Notes: generated by a model from the sequence alone, not told the origin. A stretch of DNA of 31,606 bases from a bacterium (GCA_021784835.1 JAJYHI010000040.1:1-31606); one strand, 5' to 3'; shown: positions 25,018 through 31,606, numbered from the stretch's first letter. Numbers and translations are program-made.

Positions 25018-25763
25018 TGAACGGCATAAAAAAAATAGCAGATATTTTAATTAGCGTTAAGTCCTGGAGCATAATTATAATCGTTACGATATTTTTTTCA
25101 GCCGCCGCGATTTTTATTTCAATTTTCGCCGGAGACGAAAAAGCTCAAAAGACCGCAAAATTTTGGGGAAAAATTATAATAAAAATTTTGGAAATAAATG
25201 TCGGCGTAAGCGGTTTAGAAAATATAAACCCGTCAAAATCGTACCTGATTGCCGCAAACCACCAAAGTTATTTCGACATATTCGTCCTGCTTGCCTTTCT
25301 GAATTTAGATTTTAAATTTATCGCAAAAGCTTCACTCTTTAAAATCCCTTTTCTGGGCTGGTCGATGACAAGGCTCGGTTATATACCCATAGACAGGAAA
25401 AATCTGAAAAGCGCTCTTAAAAGCGTTAAAAAATCTACCGAATTAATTAAAAACAAAACCTCTATACTCATTTTTCCTGAAGGCACGAGGTCTTTGGACG
25501 GAAAACTTTTAAGTTTTAAAAAAGGCGGGCTTAATATGTTTCTGAAACAGGGTGGCATAACCGTTCTACCGGCAGTCATAAAAGGCACGGTAAATATTTT
25601 AAGAAAAAACAGTCTTGCCGTTCATACAGGGCAAAAAGTCGAACTTCATATTTTAAAACCTATAGAAGTAACCGAAAAAAATAAAGGTTTAACGTCCGGC
25701 AAAGAAGACGGCATAATTAAAACGATAGAATACGAAATGCGAGAGGTTTTAGAATTTAAGTAA
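25017..25763 (+). CDS. plsC: 1-acyl-sn-glycerol-3-phosphate acyltransferase
   Basis: A 248-residue membrane-bound acyltransferase that makes phosphatidic acid from lysophosphatidic acid. One N-terminal membrane segment (about 18-38) is followed by block I NHQSYFD (His82 with Asp87, the HX4D catalytic pair), block II around the DRKN stretch, and block III FPEGTRS (residues 153-159), which binds the glycerol phosphate. PAVIKGT is block IV. I start at ATG 25017, whose A is the last base of the preceding TGA stop; an in-frame TTG at 25014 would add one residue. The one-base overlap suggests coupling to the DUF5666-like gene. Its place after pilus genes is probably incidental. Confidence 0.93.
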   Translation: MNGIKKIADILISVKSWSIIIIVTIFFSAAAIFISIFAGDEKAQKTAKFWGKIIIKILEINVGVSGLENINPSKSYLIAANHQSYFDIFVLLAFLNLDFKFIAKASLFKIPFLGWSMTRLGYIPIDRKNLKSALKSVKKSTELIKNKTSILIFPEGTRSLDGKLLSFKKGGLNMFLKQGGITVLPAVIKGTVNILRKNSLAVHTGQKVELHILKPIEVTEKNKGLTSGKEDGIIKTIEYEMREVLEFK

Positions 25764-25836
25764 TTTTATGTCAGTTAAATTTTATTTAAAAAAGAATATT
25801 AAGATGATAAAATTAATTGTAGGAGAAATTTAAAAA

Positions 25837-26058
25837 ATGTCTGAATTATTAAAAGTAGGGAAGAAAGCCCAAATAGTCATACCTAAAAAATTTAGAAACA
25901 AAATAAATATGAAGGAAGGAGACGATATTTTTATCGATACGATAGACAATTCAATATTTATAACTTTAGTTCCAAAAGACATTTCCAAATTTGTAGGTAT
26001 CGCTAAAGGAATTTATCCAAAAAATTATATTGAGAAAATAAGAAAAGAATGTGATTAA
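25837..26058 (+). CDS. AbrB/MazE-type antitoxin (VapB-like)
   Basis: A 73-residue protein with an N-terminal swapped-hairpin AbrB (SpoVT-AbrB) DNA-binding domain: LLKVGKKAQIVIPKKFRNKINMKEGDDIFIDTIDNSIFITL, the usual KV-x-x-K-x-Q-I-x-I-P-K pattern. The short C-terminal tail (VGIAKGIYPKNYIEKIRKECD) is where VapB antitoxins bind their toxin. TAGGAG lies about eight bases upstream of ATG. Directly downstream is a decayed PIN-domain toxin, so this is the surviving half of a VapBC pair. It may still regulate its own promoter or neutralise a related VapC elsewhere. Confidence 0.85.
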   Translation: MSELLKVGKKAQIVIPKKFRNKINMKEGDDIFIDTIDNSIFITLVPKDISKFVGIAKGIYPKNYIEKIRKECD

Positions 26059-26448
26059 ATGTTTTCATAGATTCAGATATAATTATTTATTATCTTGAAA
26101 AAAATGAACGTTTTTTATTAGTTTCGCCTTATTTTGTAAAATGTCAAAAAAAGAGTTAATTTTATTTACATCTTCCTTATCGTTTACGGAAATTTTAGTT
26201 CCCGTAGTCATAATGAATAATTGAGGTTTAGAAGCTAAATACGGCTATCTATTTAAAAATTTTTTTAAAGTTATAAATATAAATCTAAACATAGCTAAAA
26301 TTGGAGCATATATTGAAGGTAAATATGGCATAAAACTCCCGATGCACTCCAAATAGCATGCGCTAAAAAAGCCGGTTGCGATGAATTTTTAACGGCTGAT
26401 GCGAGAATTGAAAGAATAAAGGAAATTAAAGTAACAATAATTAATTAA
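26059..26448 (+). pseudogene. Decayed VapC (PIN-domain) toxin
   Basis: Read across frames the region gives VFIDSDIIIYYLE, then ELILFTSSLSFTEILV, KVININLNIAKIGAYIEGKYGIK and PDALQIACAKKAGCDEFLTAD, the start, middle and C-terminal acidic motifs of a PIN nuclease of about 130 residues. The catalytic Asp of FIDSD and the ALQIA and TAD segments remain. At least four lesions are visible: the start is out of frame by one base (ATG directly followed by TTTTC), one A is missing in the run near 26146-26152, TGA interrupts near 26222, and one A is missing near 26333. The stop at 26446-26448 is the natural end. The toxin cannot be made as a full protein. Confidence 0.85.
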
Positions 26449-26484
26449 ATAGATTAAAATAATTTTTATGAATAATAATAATAA

Positions 26485-28149
26485 ATGTCTACATTAAAAG
26501 CGATACCCCTTGGCGGGCTAGGAGAAATCGGCCTCAATATGATGGTTTACGAGACCGAAAAGGACATTATAATCGTCGATTCGGGGATTATGTTTCCCGA
26601 GGATTATATGCTTGGGATAGATATGGTTATTCCAGACATAAGATACTTATATAGTCCCGACAAAAAAGATAAAATAAGGGGGATAGTTTTAACGCACGGA
26701 CACGAAGACCATATCGGCGCCATTCCTTATATCTTGAGAGAATTTAATATTCCCATATTCGGCACCCCTTTTACCCTCGGAATCCTTGAAGAAAAATTAA
26801 AAGAACACGATTTGCCGTTTAAGGTGTCGCTTTTTACCGTAAAGACGGGCGGCTATATAACCCTTGGAGATTTCGAGATAGAATTTATCAGGGCAGCCCA
26901 CTCTATAATAGACGGCGCAAGCCTTGCCATTAAAACCCCCATAGGAACGATAATACATACCGGCGATTTTAAACTCGACCAGACTTTAGAAAAAGACGCC
27001 GCAACAGACATCAATAGGCTTGCCCATTACGGAGATAATGGGGTTTTAGCTCTGTTTTCCGATTCGACTAATATAGAAAAAGAAGGATTTACTATATCCG
27101 AAAATGATATAAAAAAGACTTTCAGGAATATTTTCAGAGATAACAACGCAAGAATAATAGTCGCGCTTTTTGCTTCAAATATCCACCGTATTTCGGAACT
27201 TCTTTCGCTCGCGCAGGAATTTAGCAAAAAGGTTATATTCAGCGGAAGGAGCCTTATGACATACACAAAGGTTGCAAGAAAATTGGGATATTTAAAAATT
27301 CCGGAAGATATTTTAATAGATGAAGAAACTATTAATTATTATAAGCCGGAGGAACTTTTAATTCTTACTACCGGAACGCAGGGCGAAGCAATGTCCGCGC
27401 TTTCCAGAATATCCGTCGACGACCACAAATATATAAAAATAAAGCAAAACGACCTTGTCCTTATGTCTTCCAAATTTATTCCGGGAAACGAAAAAGCTAT
27501 TTCTAAAATCATAAACAATCTTTACAAAAGGGGAGCAGAGGTTTATTATGAAAATATTTCCGAAATCCACGTATCCGGGCATGCAAGCAAAGAAGAGCTT
27601 AAACTAATGATTAATATAGTAAAGCCGAAATATTTCATTCCGGTGCACGGCGAATTAAAGCATTTATATCAACATAAGAAACTTGCCGTAAATTCAGGGA
27701 TTCCCGCCGCTAACGTTTTTGTTCTCGAAAACGGTAACAGCCTGATGTTTACGAAAGGCGAGGAATGTTTCGCCGGTGAAAGCTTTTATGCCGGCAGAAT
27801 TTTTGTTGACGGCAAGGGAATAGGCGACGTTGGCACGCATACCCTTAAGGAACGCGCTCATCTTTCTGAAAACGGAATGATTATTATCCTTCTTGTCGTC
27901 GATTCTAAAACATCCAGCATAATTTCCGGTCCGGATATAGTATCTAAGGGCTTTGTTTTTGAAAATTATTTTAAAGAGTTAAACGATACCCTTCATAAAT
28001 TAGTTATGCACGTAATAGAAGAAAATCAAAAGTATGAAAGCGTAGATTGGGTTAAAGTGAAGGACGACATAAGGAGGGCGCTGAAAAAATATTTAAATAA
28101 AACAATCGACAGGCATCCATTTATTTTTCCAATGATAACCGAAATATAA
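26485..28149 (+). CDS. rnj: Ribonuclease J (metallo-beta-lactamase/beta-CASP)
   Basis: A 554-residue RNase J, standard length, that combines 5'-3' exonuclease and endonuclease activity in mRNA decay and rRNA maturation. The zinc motif is LTHGHEDHIGAIPYIL (His71, His73, Asp75, His76), with AHSIIDGA and IIHTGDFK (further metal ligands), and FSDSTNIEKEGFT. The beta-CASP domain has FASNIHRISELL, FSGRSLMTYTKVA and LTTGTQGEAMSAL; IHVSGHASKEELK is the C motif and FIPVHGELKHLYQH follows. The C-terminal RNase J domain completes the protein. The start has no Shine-Dalgarno (AAT repeats precede it). The gene stands alone downstream of the VapBC remnant. Confidence 0.95.
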   Translation: MSTLKAIPLGGLGEIGLNMMVYETEKDIIIVDSGIMFPEDYMLGIDMVIPDIRYLYSPDKKDKIRGIVLTHGHEDHIGAIPYILREFNIPIFGTPFTLGILEEKLKEHDLPFKVSLFTVKTGGYITLGDFEIEFIRAAHSIIDGASLAIKTPIGTIIHTGDFKLDQTLEKDAATDINRLAHYGDNGVLALFSDSTNIEKEGFTISENDIKKTFRNIFRDNNARIIVALFASNIHRISELLSLAQEFSKKVIFSGRSLMTYTKVARKLGYLKIPEDILIDEETINYYKPEELLILTTGTQGEAMSALSRISVDDHKYIKIKQNDLVLMSSKFIPGNEKAISKIINNLYKRGAEVYYENISEIHVSGHASKEELKLMINIVKPKYFIPVHGELKHLYQHKKLAVNSGIPAANVFVLENGNSLMFTKGEECFAGESFYAGRIFVDGKGIGDVGTHTLKERAHLSENGMIIILLVVDSKTSSIISGPDIVSKGFVFENYFKELNDTLHKLVMHVIEENQKYESVDWVKVKDDIRRALKKYLNKTIDRHPFIFPMITEI

Positions 28150-28289
28150 ATAATGCAAATAATATAAATAATAAAAGTAATGAAAGCGGGAATTTTATTT
28201 TTATTATGGTATACTTTAAATATTATAAATAATTAAAGATATTTATAATTTGACCGTTTAATTTATAAAAGGTTACGGAGGTGATTAAA

Positions 28290-28352
28290 ATGGCGTGTGC
28301 TTCTAAAAAATCGGCATCTAAAAGCAAACCGGCAAAAGAAAAAAGCAAATAA
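28290..28352 (+). CDS. Twenty-residue lysine-rich mini-protein
   Basis: ATG at 28290 is preceded by GGAGGTGATT (28277-28286), one of the best ribosome sites in the window. The product has 20 residues: MACAS, then alternating Lys/Ser/Ala/Pro and a Lys-Glu-Lys-Ser-Lys end, eight Lys in all and one Cys. It resembles the tails of histone H1-like bacterial proteins, though it is far too short to assign to a family. A long hairpin with a T tract begins 28 bases after the stop, so the unit looks like a complete short transcript. TGGTATACT (28207-28215) could be the extended -10 promoter. Function unknown. Confidence 0.5.
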   Translation: MACASKKSASKSKPAKEKSK

Positions 28353-28379
28353 CGAAAGGTTGCGGCTTTTAGGTTGTTT

Positions 28380-28466
28380 ATCGGCAAGACGTCTTTAAAC
28401 TCTTAAGGCATTATAAAAAGGCGTTATTTGTAAATCCTTAAGTATAAAGTCGTTTTGCCGATTTTT
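28380..28466 (+). terminator. Long rod-like hairpin with T tract (terminator or small RNA)
   Basis: 28380-28391 pairs with 28451-28462 (12 bp, one G-U: ATCGGCAAGACG with CGTTTTGCCGAT), 28393-28397 with 28445-28449 (CTTTA/TAAAG), and 28402-28408 with 28436-28442 (CTTAAGG/CCTTAAG), leaving a 27-base loop. TTTTATTT follows. Twenty-four pairs over 83 bases is more than a minimal terminator needs. Confidence 0.6.
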
Positions 28467-28519
28467 ATTTAATGGATTTTTCTAAACTGTAAATTATCCG
28501 CAGAAAATTTTTTTTCCGT

Positions 28520-28557
28520 CCGCTTAAAACGATTAATTAGCGGGCTTTTAATTTTTA
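28520..28557 (+). terminator. Second hairpin terminator facing the small acidic-protein gene
   Basis: CCGCT (28520-28524) and AGCGG (28539-28543) form a hairpin, extendable by TAA/TTA, followed by GCTTTTAATTTTT. It lies between the plus-strand mini-ORF unit and the convergent gene ending at 28555, whose stop codon the T tract reaches. Confidence 0.45.
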
Positions 28558-28815
28558 TTCTTCGTCGTCCCCGTTTTTATCGTTGTTTGTCTCGTCGCCC
28601 GATTTAGAATGGCGCTCTTTTGTTTTTGCAATCCTATCGTCTATTTTTTTTATAAAACCGTTGAAAACCCCTTCTATTGCTAAAATGAATTCTTTATTGG
28701 CGTTGCCCAGATGTTCGACTACTTCGACCGGAATCTTATCGTATATCGAATCGACAATCCTGTGCCTGAATTCCGACCTTTTTTCCATAAACGATTTATC
28801 GTTTTTTAAAAACAT
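28555..28815 (-). CDS. Small acidic conserved-looking protein of unknown function
   Basis: An 86-residue cytosolic protein without signal or membrane segment. Residues 10-65 are predicted helical, with a segment EVVEHLGNANKEFILAIEGVFNGFIKKIDDRI that resembles small helical proteins of the PEEVREHLRAAGREALLALRALID type found in Firmicutes and deltaproteobacteria; no function is known to me for these. The C-terminal 20 residues are an Asp/Glu/Asn/Lys-rich disordered tail (SKSGDETNNDKNGDDEE). ATG is preceded by GGAGG (on the minus strand, about eight bases upstream), so it is probably real. It stands alone between two gaps. Confidence 0.7.
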   Translation of the reverse strand: MFLKNDKSFMEKRSEFRHRIVDSIYDKIPVEVVEHLGNANKEFILAIEGVFNGFIKKIDDRIAKTKERHSKSGDETNNDKNGDDEE

Positions 28816-28976
28816 TTTATTTACCTCCCGTAATATATTTAATTTTTAATATGTGAGTTAATTTTATATCGGTAACCTTATATTTTAATTATAAACCGAT
28901 TATCGATAAAATTCAAATTATCCCAAAATATATATACGAAATTAAATGGAATAATTATATATAAGCATACGGAATA

Positions 28977-29804
28977 TCAGCCTGAATATTTTTTTCCAAT
29001 CTCGTATCCCAATTTTCCAGAAATAGCGTTGCTTGCCTCGATGGTAAGGGGAATGATAAGGCTTTTAAGCTTTTCCGGGGTCGTTCTTATCAACGGAGCG
29101 GAAATAGATATGCCGCCGATTATATGAGCGGTATAATCTTTTAATGGAGCTCCGACGCATATAATGCCTTCATCGAGTTCTTCGTTATCGATTGCGTAAC
29201 CCTGTTTTTTGATATTTTCTAATTCTTTAAACAGTTTTTCTTTGTTAGTTATGGTATTCTTAGTAAAAGGGGAAAGTTTTTCCGGTAAAAGTTTTTCTAC
29301 ATTTTCTTTTGATTCAAAAGCGATTTGCGATTTGCCGATAGCCGTGGCGTATACGGGAAGCATATTGCCAACCCTAGAAGCAACCTTTAAAACCTGGTCG
29401 GCTTCTACTATATCGAGGTATATTACGTTTTTTTCCCTTATGACGCCTACGTAAGCCGACTCTTTCAATTTATCGACCAATTCCTTGAGAATTGGTTTTG
29501 CAATACTTAGAAGCCTTAAATGGTGGATAAAAGACTGTCCGAGTTCGAGGCTTTTTAATCCGAGCCGGTAGTTTTCGGTAAAAGGGTCCTGCTCGATATA
29601 TCCCATATGTTCAAGAGTGGCGAGCAGCCTGAAAATTTTGTTTTTATGGAGTTTAAGGATTTTACTGAGTTCACTTACTCCGAGTTCTGGTTTTTCACCT
29701 TTAAAAGCTTCTAAAAGGTCAAGCGAATTTAAAACGGTTTTAATCAGATAGTTTGTTTTATCCTTTTTTTTAGCAACGCCGTCTTTTTTATTTTTGGTCA
29801 GCAT
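28977..29804 (-). CDS. IclR-family transcriptional regulator
   Basis: A 275-residue DNA-binding regulator. After a lysine-rich N-terminus, residues about 25-90 form the IclR winged helix: LDLLEAFKGEKPELGVSELSKILKLHKNKIFRLLATLEHMGYIEQDPFTENYRLGLKSLELG. Residues about 105-270 are the IclR effector (GAF-like) domain, with SAYVGVIREKNVIYLDIVEA, LPVYATAIGKSQIAF, GYAIDNEELDEGIICVGAPLKD and GGISISAPLIRTTPE. Such regulators respond to aromatic, carboxylic or quorum-type ligands; the ligand is unknown. It is divergent from amrS across a 415-bp gap that contains operator-like repeats. AAAGGTG is the ribosome site. Confidence 0.95.
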   Translation of the reverse strand: MLTKNKKDGVAKKKDKTNYLIKTVLNSLDLLEAFKGEKPELGVSELSKILKLHKNKIFRLLATLEHMGYIEQDPFTENYRLGLKSLELGQSFIHHLRLLSIAKPILKELVDKLKESAYVGVIREKNVIYLDIVEADQVLKVASRVGNMLPVYATAIGKSQIAFESKENVEKLLPEKLSPFTKNTITNKEKLFKELENIKKQGYAIDNEELDEGIICVGAPLKDYTAHIIGGISISAPLIRTTPEKLKSLIIPLTIEASNAISGKLGYEIGKKYSG

Positions 29805-30032
29805 TTTAACACCTTTAATTTTAAAAATTAAATTTTAAACTTCAACTTCAAATTAATTTTACATAAATAAAAATTAAATTGCAATTTATTAGAAAAATAA
29901 TTATAAACAGATGTTAAACTGCCGTACCGTATATAGTTTAATATTAATATTAATATTTATTTCAATATTTGAATTACGGATTAAAACTTACGGAAATATT
30001 TCTCTAAACTATTAAAATATAAAAAAGATAAA

Positions 30033-30087
30033 ATCAGTTGTATAATTGTAATATATGGCAACTGATATGTAATATATGGCAACTGAT
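30033..30087. promoter_or_regulatory. Operator-like repeats upstream of amrS
   Basis: A 19-bp direct repeat (GTAATATATGGCAACTGAT) occurs at 30048-30066 and 30069-30087, period 21 bp, i.e. two helical turns. Its end CAACTGAT also appears inverted as ATCAGTTG at 30033-30040. The repeats overlap a TATAAT at 30041-30046. They are candidate binding sites for the divergent IclR regulator. Confidence 0.5.
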
Positions 30088-30123
30088 GACTGCCGGTTTT
30101 ATTTAAAAACGGTTTACAGTCAT
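30086..30123 (+). promoter_or_regulatory. Hairpin in the amrS leader
   Basis: ATGACTG (30086-30092) pairs with CAGTCAT (30117-30123); inside, CCG/CGG and TTTT/AAAA continue the stem around one mismatch and a four-base bulge. No T tract follows, so it is not a classic terminator. Its 5' arm overlaps the second direct repeat. Confidence 0.4.
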
Positions 30124-30160
30124 AAATCAGGAATATAGATAGATAAAGTGGAGAGGAAAA

Positions 30161-30232
30161 GTGAAAGTAGCTGGAATAGCCGAAGAAGAAGAAGAAGCAG
30201 GAGGAGGAAGGATAGGCATATGTTTCCAATAA
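30161..30232 (+). CDS. Possible 23-codon leader ORF overlapping the amrS start
   Basis: GTG at 30161, four bases after GAGAGGA, opens a 23-codon frame reading MKVAGIA, five Glu from (GAA)5, then AGGG and a short tail, stopping at TAA 30230-30232, 13 bases inside amrS in another frame. Composition is low-complexity (GAA and GGA repeats, 30182-30210), which also supplies the amrS ribosome site. It may be a coupled leader peptide or merely a purine-rich ribosome-binding stretch. Confidence 0.2.
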   Translation: MKVAGIAEEEEEAGGGRIGICFQ

Positions 30233-31260
30233 GGCTTTTCAAAAAAGAGGATGAATATACGCAATGCCTTATATGCGCGCATAAATGCAGGATTAAAGAC
30301 GGTAAAACCGGGGTCTGCCAAACTATTTTAAATAAAGGCGGAGTTCTATACAGTATAAATTACGGAATTTTAGTGGCGGGGAACGCCGACCCAATAGAGA
30401 AAAAGCCCCTTTTCCATTTTATGCCGGGGTCTTTTTCGTATTCCATCGCATCGCCCGGCTGCAATTTCAGATGTATGGGATGCCAAAACGCTGATATTTC
30501 TCAAAGCTACAGGGACAAAGGTTACGAGGGACATCTTGAATATTTCAAGGGATTAAAGCAAACACATCCGGAAGAAGTCGTCGAAATCGCTTTGAAAGCA
30601 AATTGCGGGTCTATTTCATATACTTATACCGACCCTGCGGTTTTTTTCGATTACAGTTTAGACGTTATGGCTCTTGCCCACGAGAACGGATTAAAAAACG
30701 TGTTCGTTACAAATGGCTATTATACACGGGAATCCATTAACGCTACAAAAGGGCTTTTAGATGCCGCAAACGTCGATTTAAAATTTTTTAACGATGCAAG
30801 CTATAGAAGGATATGCGGCGGGAGGCTAGAGCCGGTGCTAGAGGCGGTAAAGCTGTTTTATGCAAACGAAGTCCACATAGAATTAACCACGCTTTTAATA
30901 GACGGGTATAATAATAACAATGCAGAAATAAAAAAAATAGCCGATTTTATAGCCTCGGTAAGTCCGAATATTCCATGGCATATATCGCGGTTTTTTCCAT
31001 TATATAAGATGCGTGACGGAAATGTTACGGCAGAAAAGACTATTTTAAACGCTTATAATATAGGAAAGGCCGAAGGTCTTAAATATATATATGCGGGCAA
31101 TATTAAGCTGGACGGATATGAAAATACCTATTGCCCTTCATGTAAAAGCCTGCTAATTAAGAGAGAAGGGTATAATATTCTTGAAGATAACGTGATTAAA
31201 GGGACAGACGGCTATGGCAGATGCAAGTTCTGCGGATATAGAATTTACGGAATTTTCTGA
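30220..31260 (+). CDS. amrS: AmmeMemoRadiSam-system radical SAM protein AmrS
   Basis: I start at ATG 30220 (346 residues), preceded by AAGGA with seven bases spacing; an upstream GTG at 30148 would add an Arg-rich run translated from the ribosome-site repeat. The N-terminus has a Cys cluster, Cys16-x2-Cys19-x3-Cys23...Cys33. The radical SAM 4Fe-4S site is Cys81-Asn-Phe-Arg-Cys85-Met-Gly-Cys88 (CX3CX2C) within SPGCNFRCMGCQN. YTYTDPAVFFDY, VFVTNGYYTRE, ANVDLKFFND and PWHISRFFPLYKM are family stretches. The C-terminus carries a CPSC...CKFC zinc-ribbon. AmrS-type proteins resemble pyruvate formate-lyase activases and usually neighbour AMMECR1 and Memo genes; neither is in this window. The chemistry and substrate are unknown. 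Confidence 0.93.
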   Translation: MFPIRLFKKEDEYTQCLICAHKCRIKDGKTGVCQTILNKGGVLYSINYGILVAGNADPIEKKPLFHFMPGSFSYSIASPGCNFRCMGCQNADISQSYRDKGYEGHLEYFKGLKQTHPEEVVEIALKANCGSISYTYTDPAVFFDYSLDVMALAHENGLKNVFVTNGYYTRESINATKGLLDAANVDLKFFNDASYRRICGGRLEPVLEAVKLFYANEVHIELTTLLIDGYNNNNAEIKKIADFIASVSPNIPWHISRFFPLYKMRDGNVTAEKTILNAYNIGKAEGLKYIYAGNIKLDGYENTYCPSCKSLLIKREGYNILEDNVIKGTDGYGRCKFCGYRIYGIF

Positions 31261-31305
31261 TTTAAGCACTAAATCTTGGCTGTTAAAATGCGAATTAAAA
31301 TTTTC

Positions 31306-31335
31306 TTGAATTAAGATGCCGCAATATTATATAAT
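31306..31335 (+). promoter_or_regulatory. Promoter of tRNA-Gln
   Basis: TTGAAT (31306-31311), 18 bases, TATAAT (31330-31335), ending 29 bases before the tRNA 5' end. Confidence 0.55.
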
Positions 31336-31364
31336 CATAAATCAAGTTATCCATTTCATTTATT

Positions 31365-31438
31365 TGGGGGATCGTCTAGCGGCAGGACCTGGGACTCTGA
31401 CTCCCATTACGGAGGTTCGAATCCTTCTCCCCCAGCCA
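31365..31438 (+). tRNA. tRNA-Gln (anticodon CUG), CCA encoded
   Basis: Acceptor TGGGGGA (31365-31371) pairs with TCCCCCA before discriminator G and encoded CCA (end 31438). U1-A72 is characteristic of tRNA-Gln. The anticodon stem TGGGA/TCCCA encloses loop CTCTGAC with anticodon CTG. The T arm is GGAGG-TTCGAAT-CCTTC. The 74-base cloverleaf is complete. tRNA 3' ends are common integration sites, and an integrase-like gene starts 126 bases downstream. Confidence 0.97.
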
Positions 31439-31482
31439 TTTAAAAACCGCAGTATTTAAGGCATTTCAGACAATATCCTATC

Positions 31483-31511
31483 TTGACATAATTTCTAAAA
31501 TTTACTAAAAT
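31483..31511 (+). promoter_or_regulatory. Promoter of the integrase-like gene
   Basis: TTGACA (31483-31488), 17 bases, TAAAAT (31506-31511). The start codon at 31564 is about 45 bases after the expected transcription start. Confidence 0.65.
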
Positions 31512-31533
31512 TAAGGTAAATTTAATTAATTTT

Positions 31534-31561
31534 GGATACAAAAACGGATACATAGGATACA
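31534..31561. repeat. Three GGATACA direct repeats before the integrase start
   Basis: GGATACA at 31534-31540, 31546-31552 and 31555-31561, with gaps of five and two bases; the last is two bases before the ATG at 31564 and may include the ribosome site (AGGA). Candidate autoregulatory or recombinase arm-type sites. Confidence 0.5.
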
Positions 31562-31563
31562 GT

Positions 31564-31606
31564 ATGAATATTTATAAAAGAGGGCAGGTTTACTGGTGCA
31601 AATTCA
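31564..31606 (+). CDS. Start of a tyrosine-recombinase-type integrase (cut by window edge)
   Basis: Only 14 codons are in the window: MNIYKRGQVYWCKF. The pattern M-x-I/V-Y-K-R-G-x-x-Y/W-W is the typical opening of phage-type tyrosine integrases (the small AP2-like/N-terminal arm-binding segment). The setting supports this: it has its own promoter, starts 126 bases after the CCA end of a complete tRNA-Gln, and points away from it, as in islands that use the tRNA 3' end as attB. AGGA is six bases before ATG. No catalytic residue is visible, so the call is a prediction. Confidence 0.6.
   Translation, partial: MNIYKRGQVYWCKF

Larger units (their letters stand above)
29805..30219. other. Divergent iclR/amrS intergenic region
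   Basis: 415 bases: AT-rich on the iclR side (including an 18-bp self-complementary run of AATATT units, 29940-29957), then the three CAACTGAT elements (30033-30087), a hairpin (30086-30123) and a short ORF (30161-30232) leading into amrS. A TATAAT at 30041-30046 could start amrS transcription, giving a leader of about 165 bases. Confidence 0.55.

Noticed and set aside
29940..29957. 18-bp perfect palindrome of AATATT units upstream of iclR
   Set aside because: Pure A/T self-complementary runs are expected by chance at this base composition.
30148..30219. Arg-rich N-terminal extension of AmrS from GTG 30148
   Set aside because: It is a translation of the purine-rich ribosome-binding stretch; ATG at 30220 has AAGGA at ideal spacing and begins the family homology.

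Overview
The window comes from a low-GC, Gram-negative bacterium. It carries hldD (LPS core heptose), lolA (outer-membrane lipoprotein transport), type IV pilus minor pilins with PilY1, and a sigma-54-type promoter in front of glnB. RNase J instead of an RNase E-like set, a PilY1/PilW/PilX/PilV cluster and deltaproteobacterial-style gene content suggest a Desulfobacterota/deltaproteobacterial lineage, perhaps of the Sva0485/SZUA-79 (Acidulodesulfobacterales) type. That placement is inference from composition and gene content, not a database result.

Layout. 1-4.3 kb: housekeeping genes on both strands, with hldD (cut by the left edge), a CDGSH iron-sulfur protein, rsmG, gltX and purU. 4.3-8.2 kb: a PHP-domain phosphoesterase, then a chromosome partition locus in which a near-perfect parS lies about 250 bp upstream of parA-parB, then a convergent PilZ (c-di-GMP) protein. 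8.3-9.4 kb: a sulfotransferase-family gene split by a one-base frameshift. 9.7-14.3 kb: an apparent operon serS-ftsK-lolA-yajQ. 14.3-16.4 kb: a nitrogen module, two NtrC-like sites, a sigma-54 promoter, glnB and glnA, closed by a strong hairpin. GlnA has Phe where the adenylylated Tyr is expected. 16.5-17.7 kb: a HAD phosphatase and ssb on the minus strand.

17.9-25.8 kb: a type IV pilus tip/adhesin operon of PilV-, PilW- and PilX-like minor pilins and a 1375-residue PilY1, whose von Willebrand A domain holds three 28-residue cysteine-rich tandem repeats. It is followed by a small exported DUF5666-like protein and a PlsC acyltransferase. 25.8-26.5 kb: an AbrB-type antitoxin next to a decayed VapC (PIN) toxin. 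26.5-28.9 kb: RNase J, a 20-residue lysine-rich mini-ORF with an excellent Shine-Dalgarno, a long rod-like hairpin, and a small acidic protein. 29.0-31.3 kb: an IclR regulator divergent from the radical SAM gene amrS, with operator-like repeats between them. 31.3-31.6 kb: tRNA-Gln(CUG) followed immediately by the promoter and first codons of an integrase-like gene, so the right edge is probably the start of an integrated element.

Most of the window is ordinary core genome. The least explained parts are the PilY1 cysteine repeats, the mini-ORF/hairpin locus, the ssb-pilus intergenic inverted repeat, the amrS leader and the tRNA-Gln junction.
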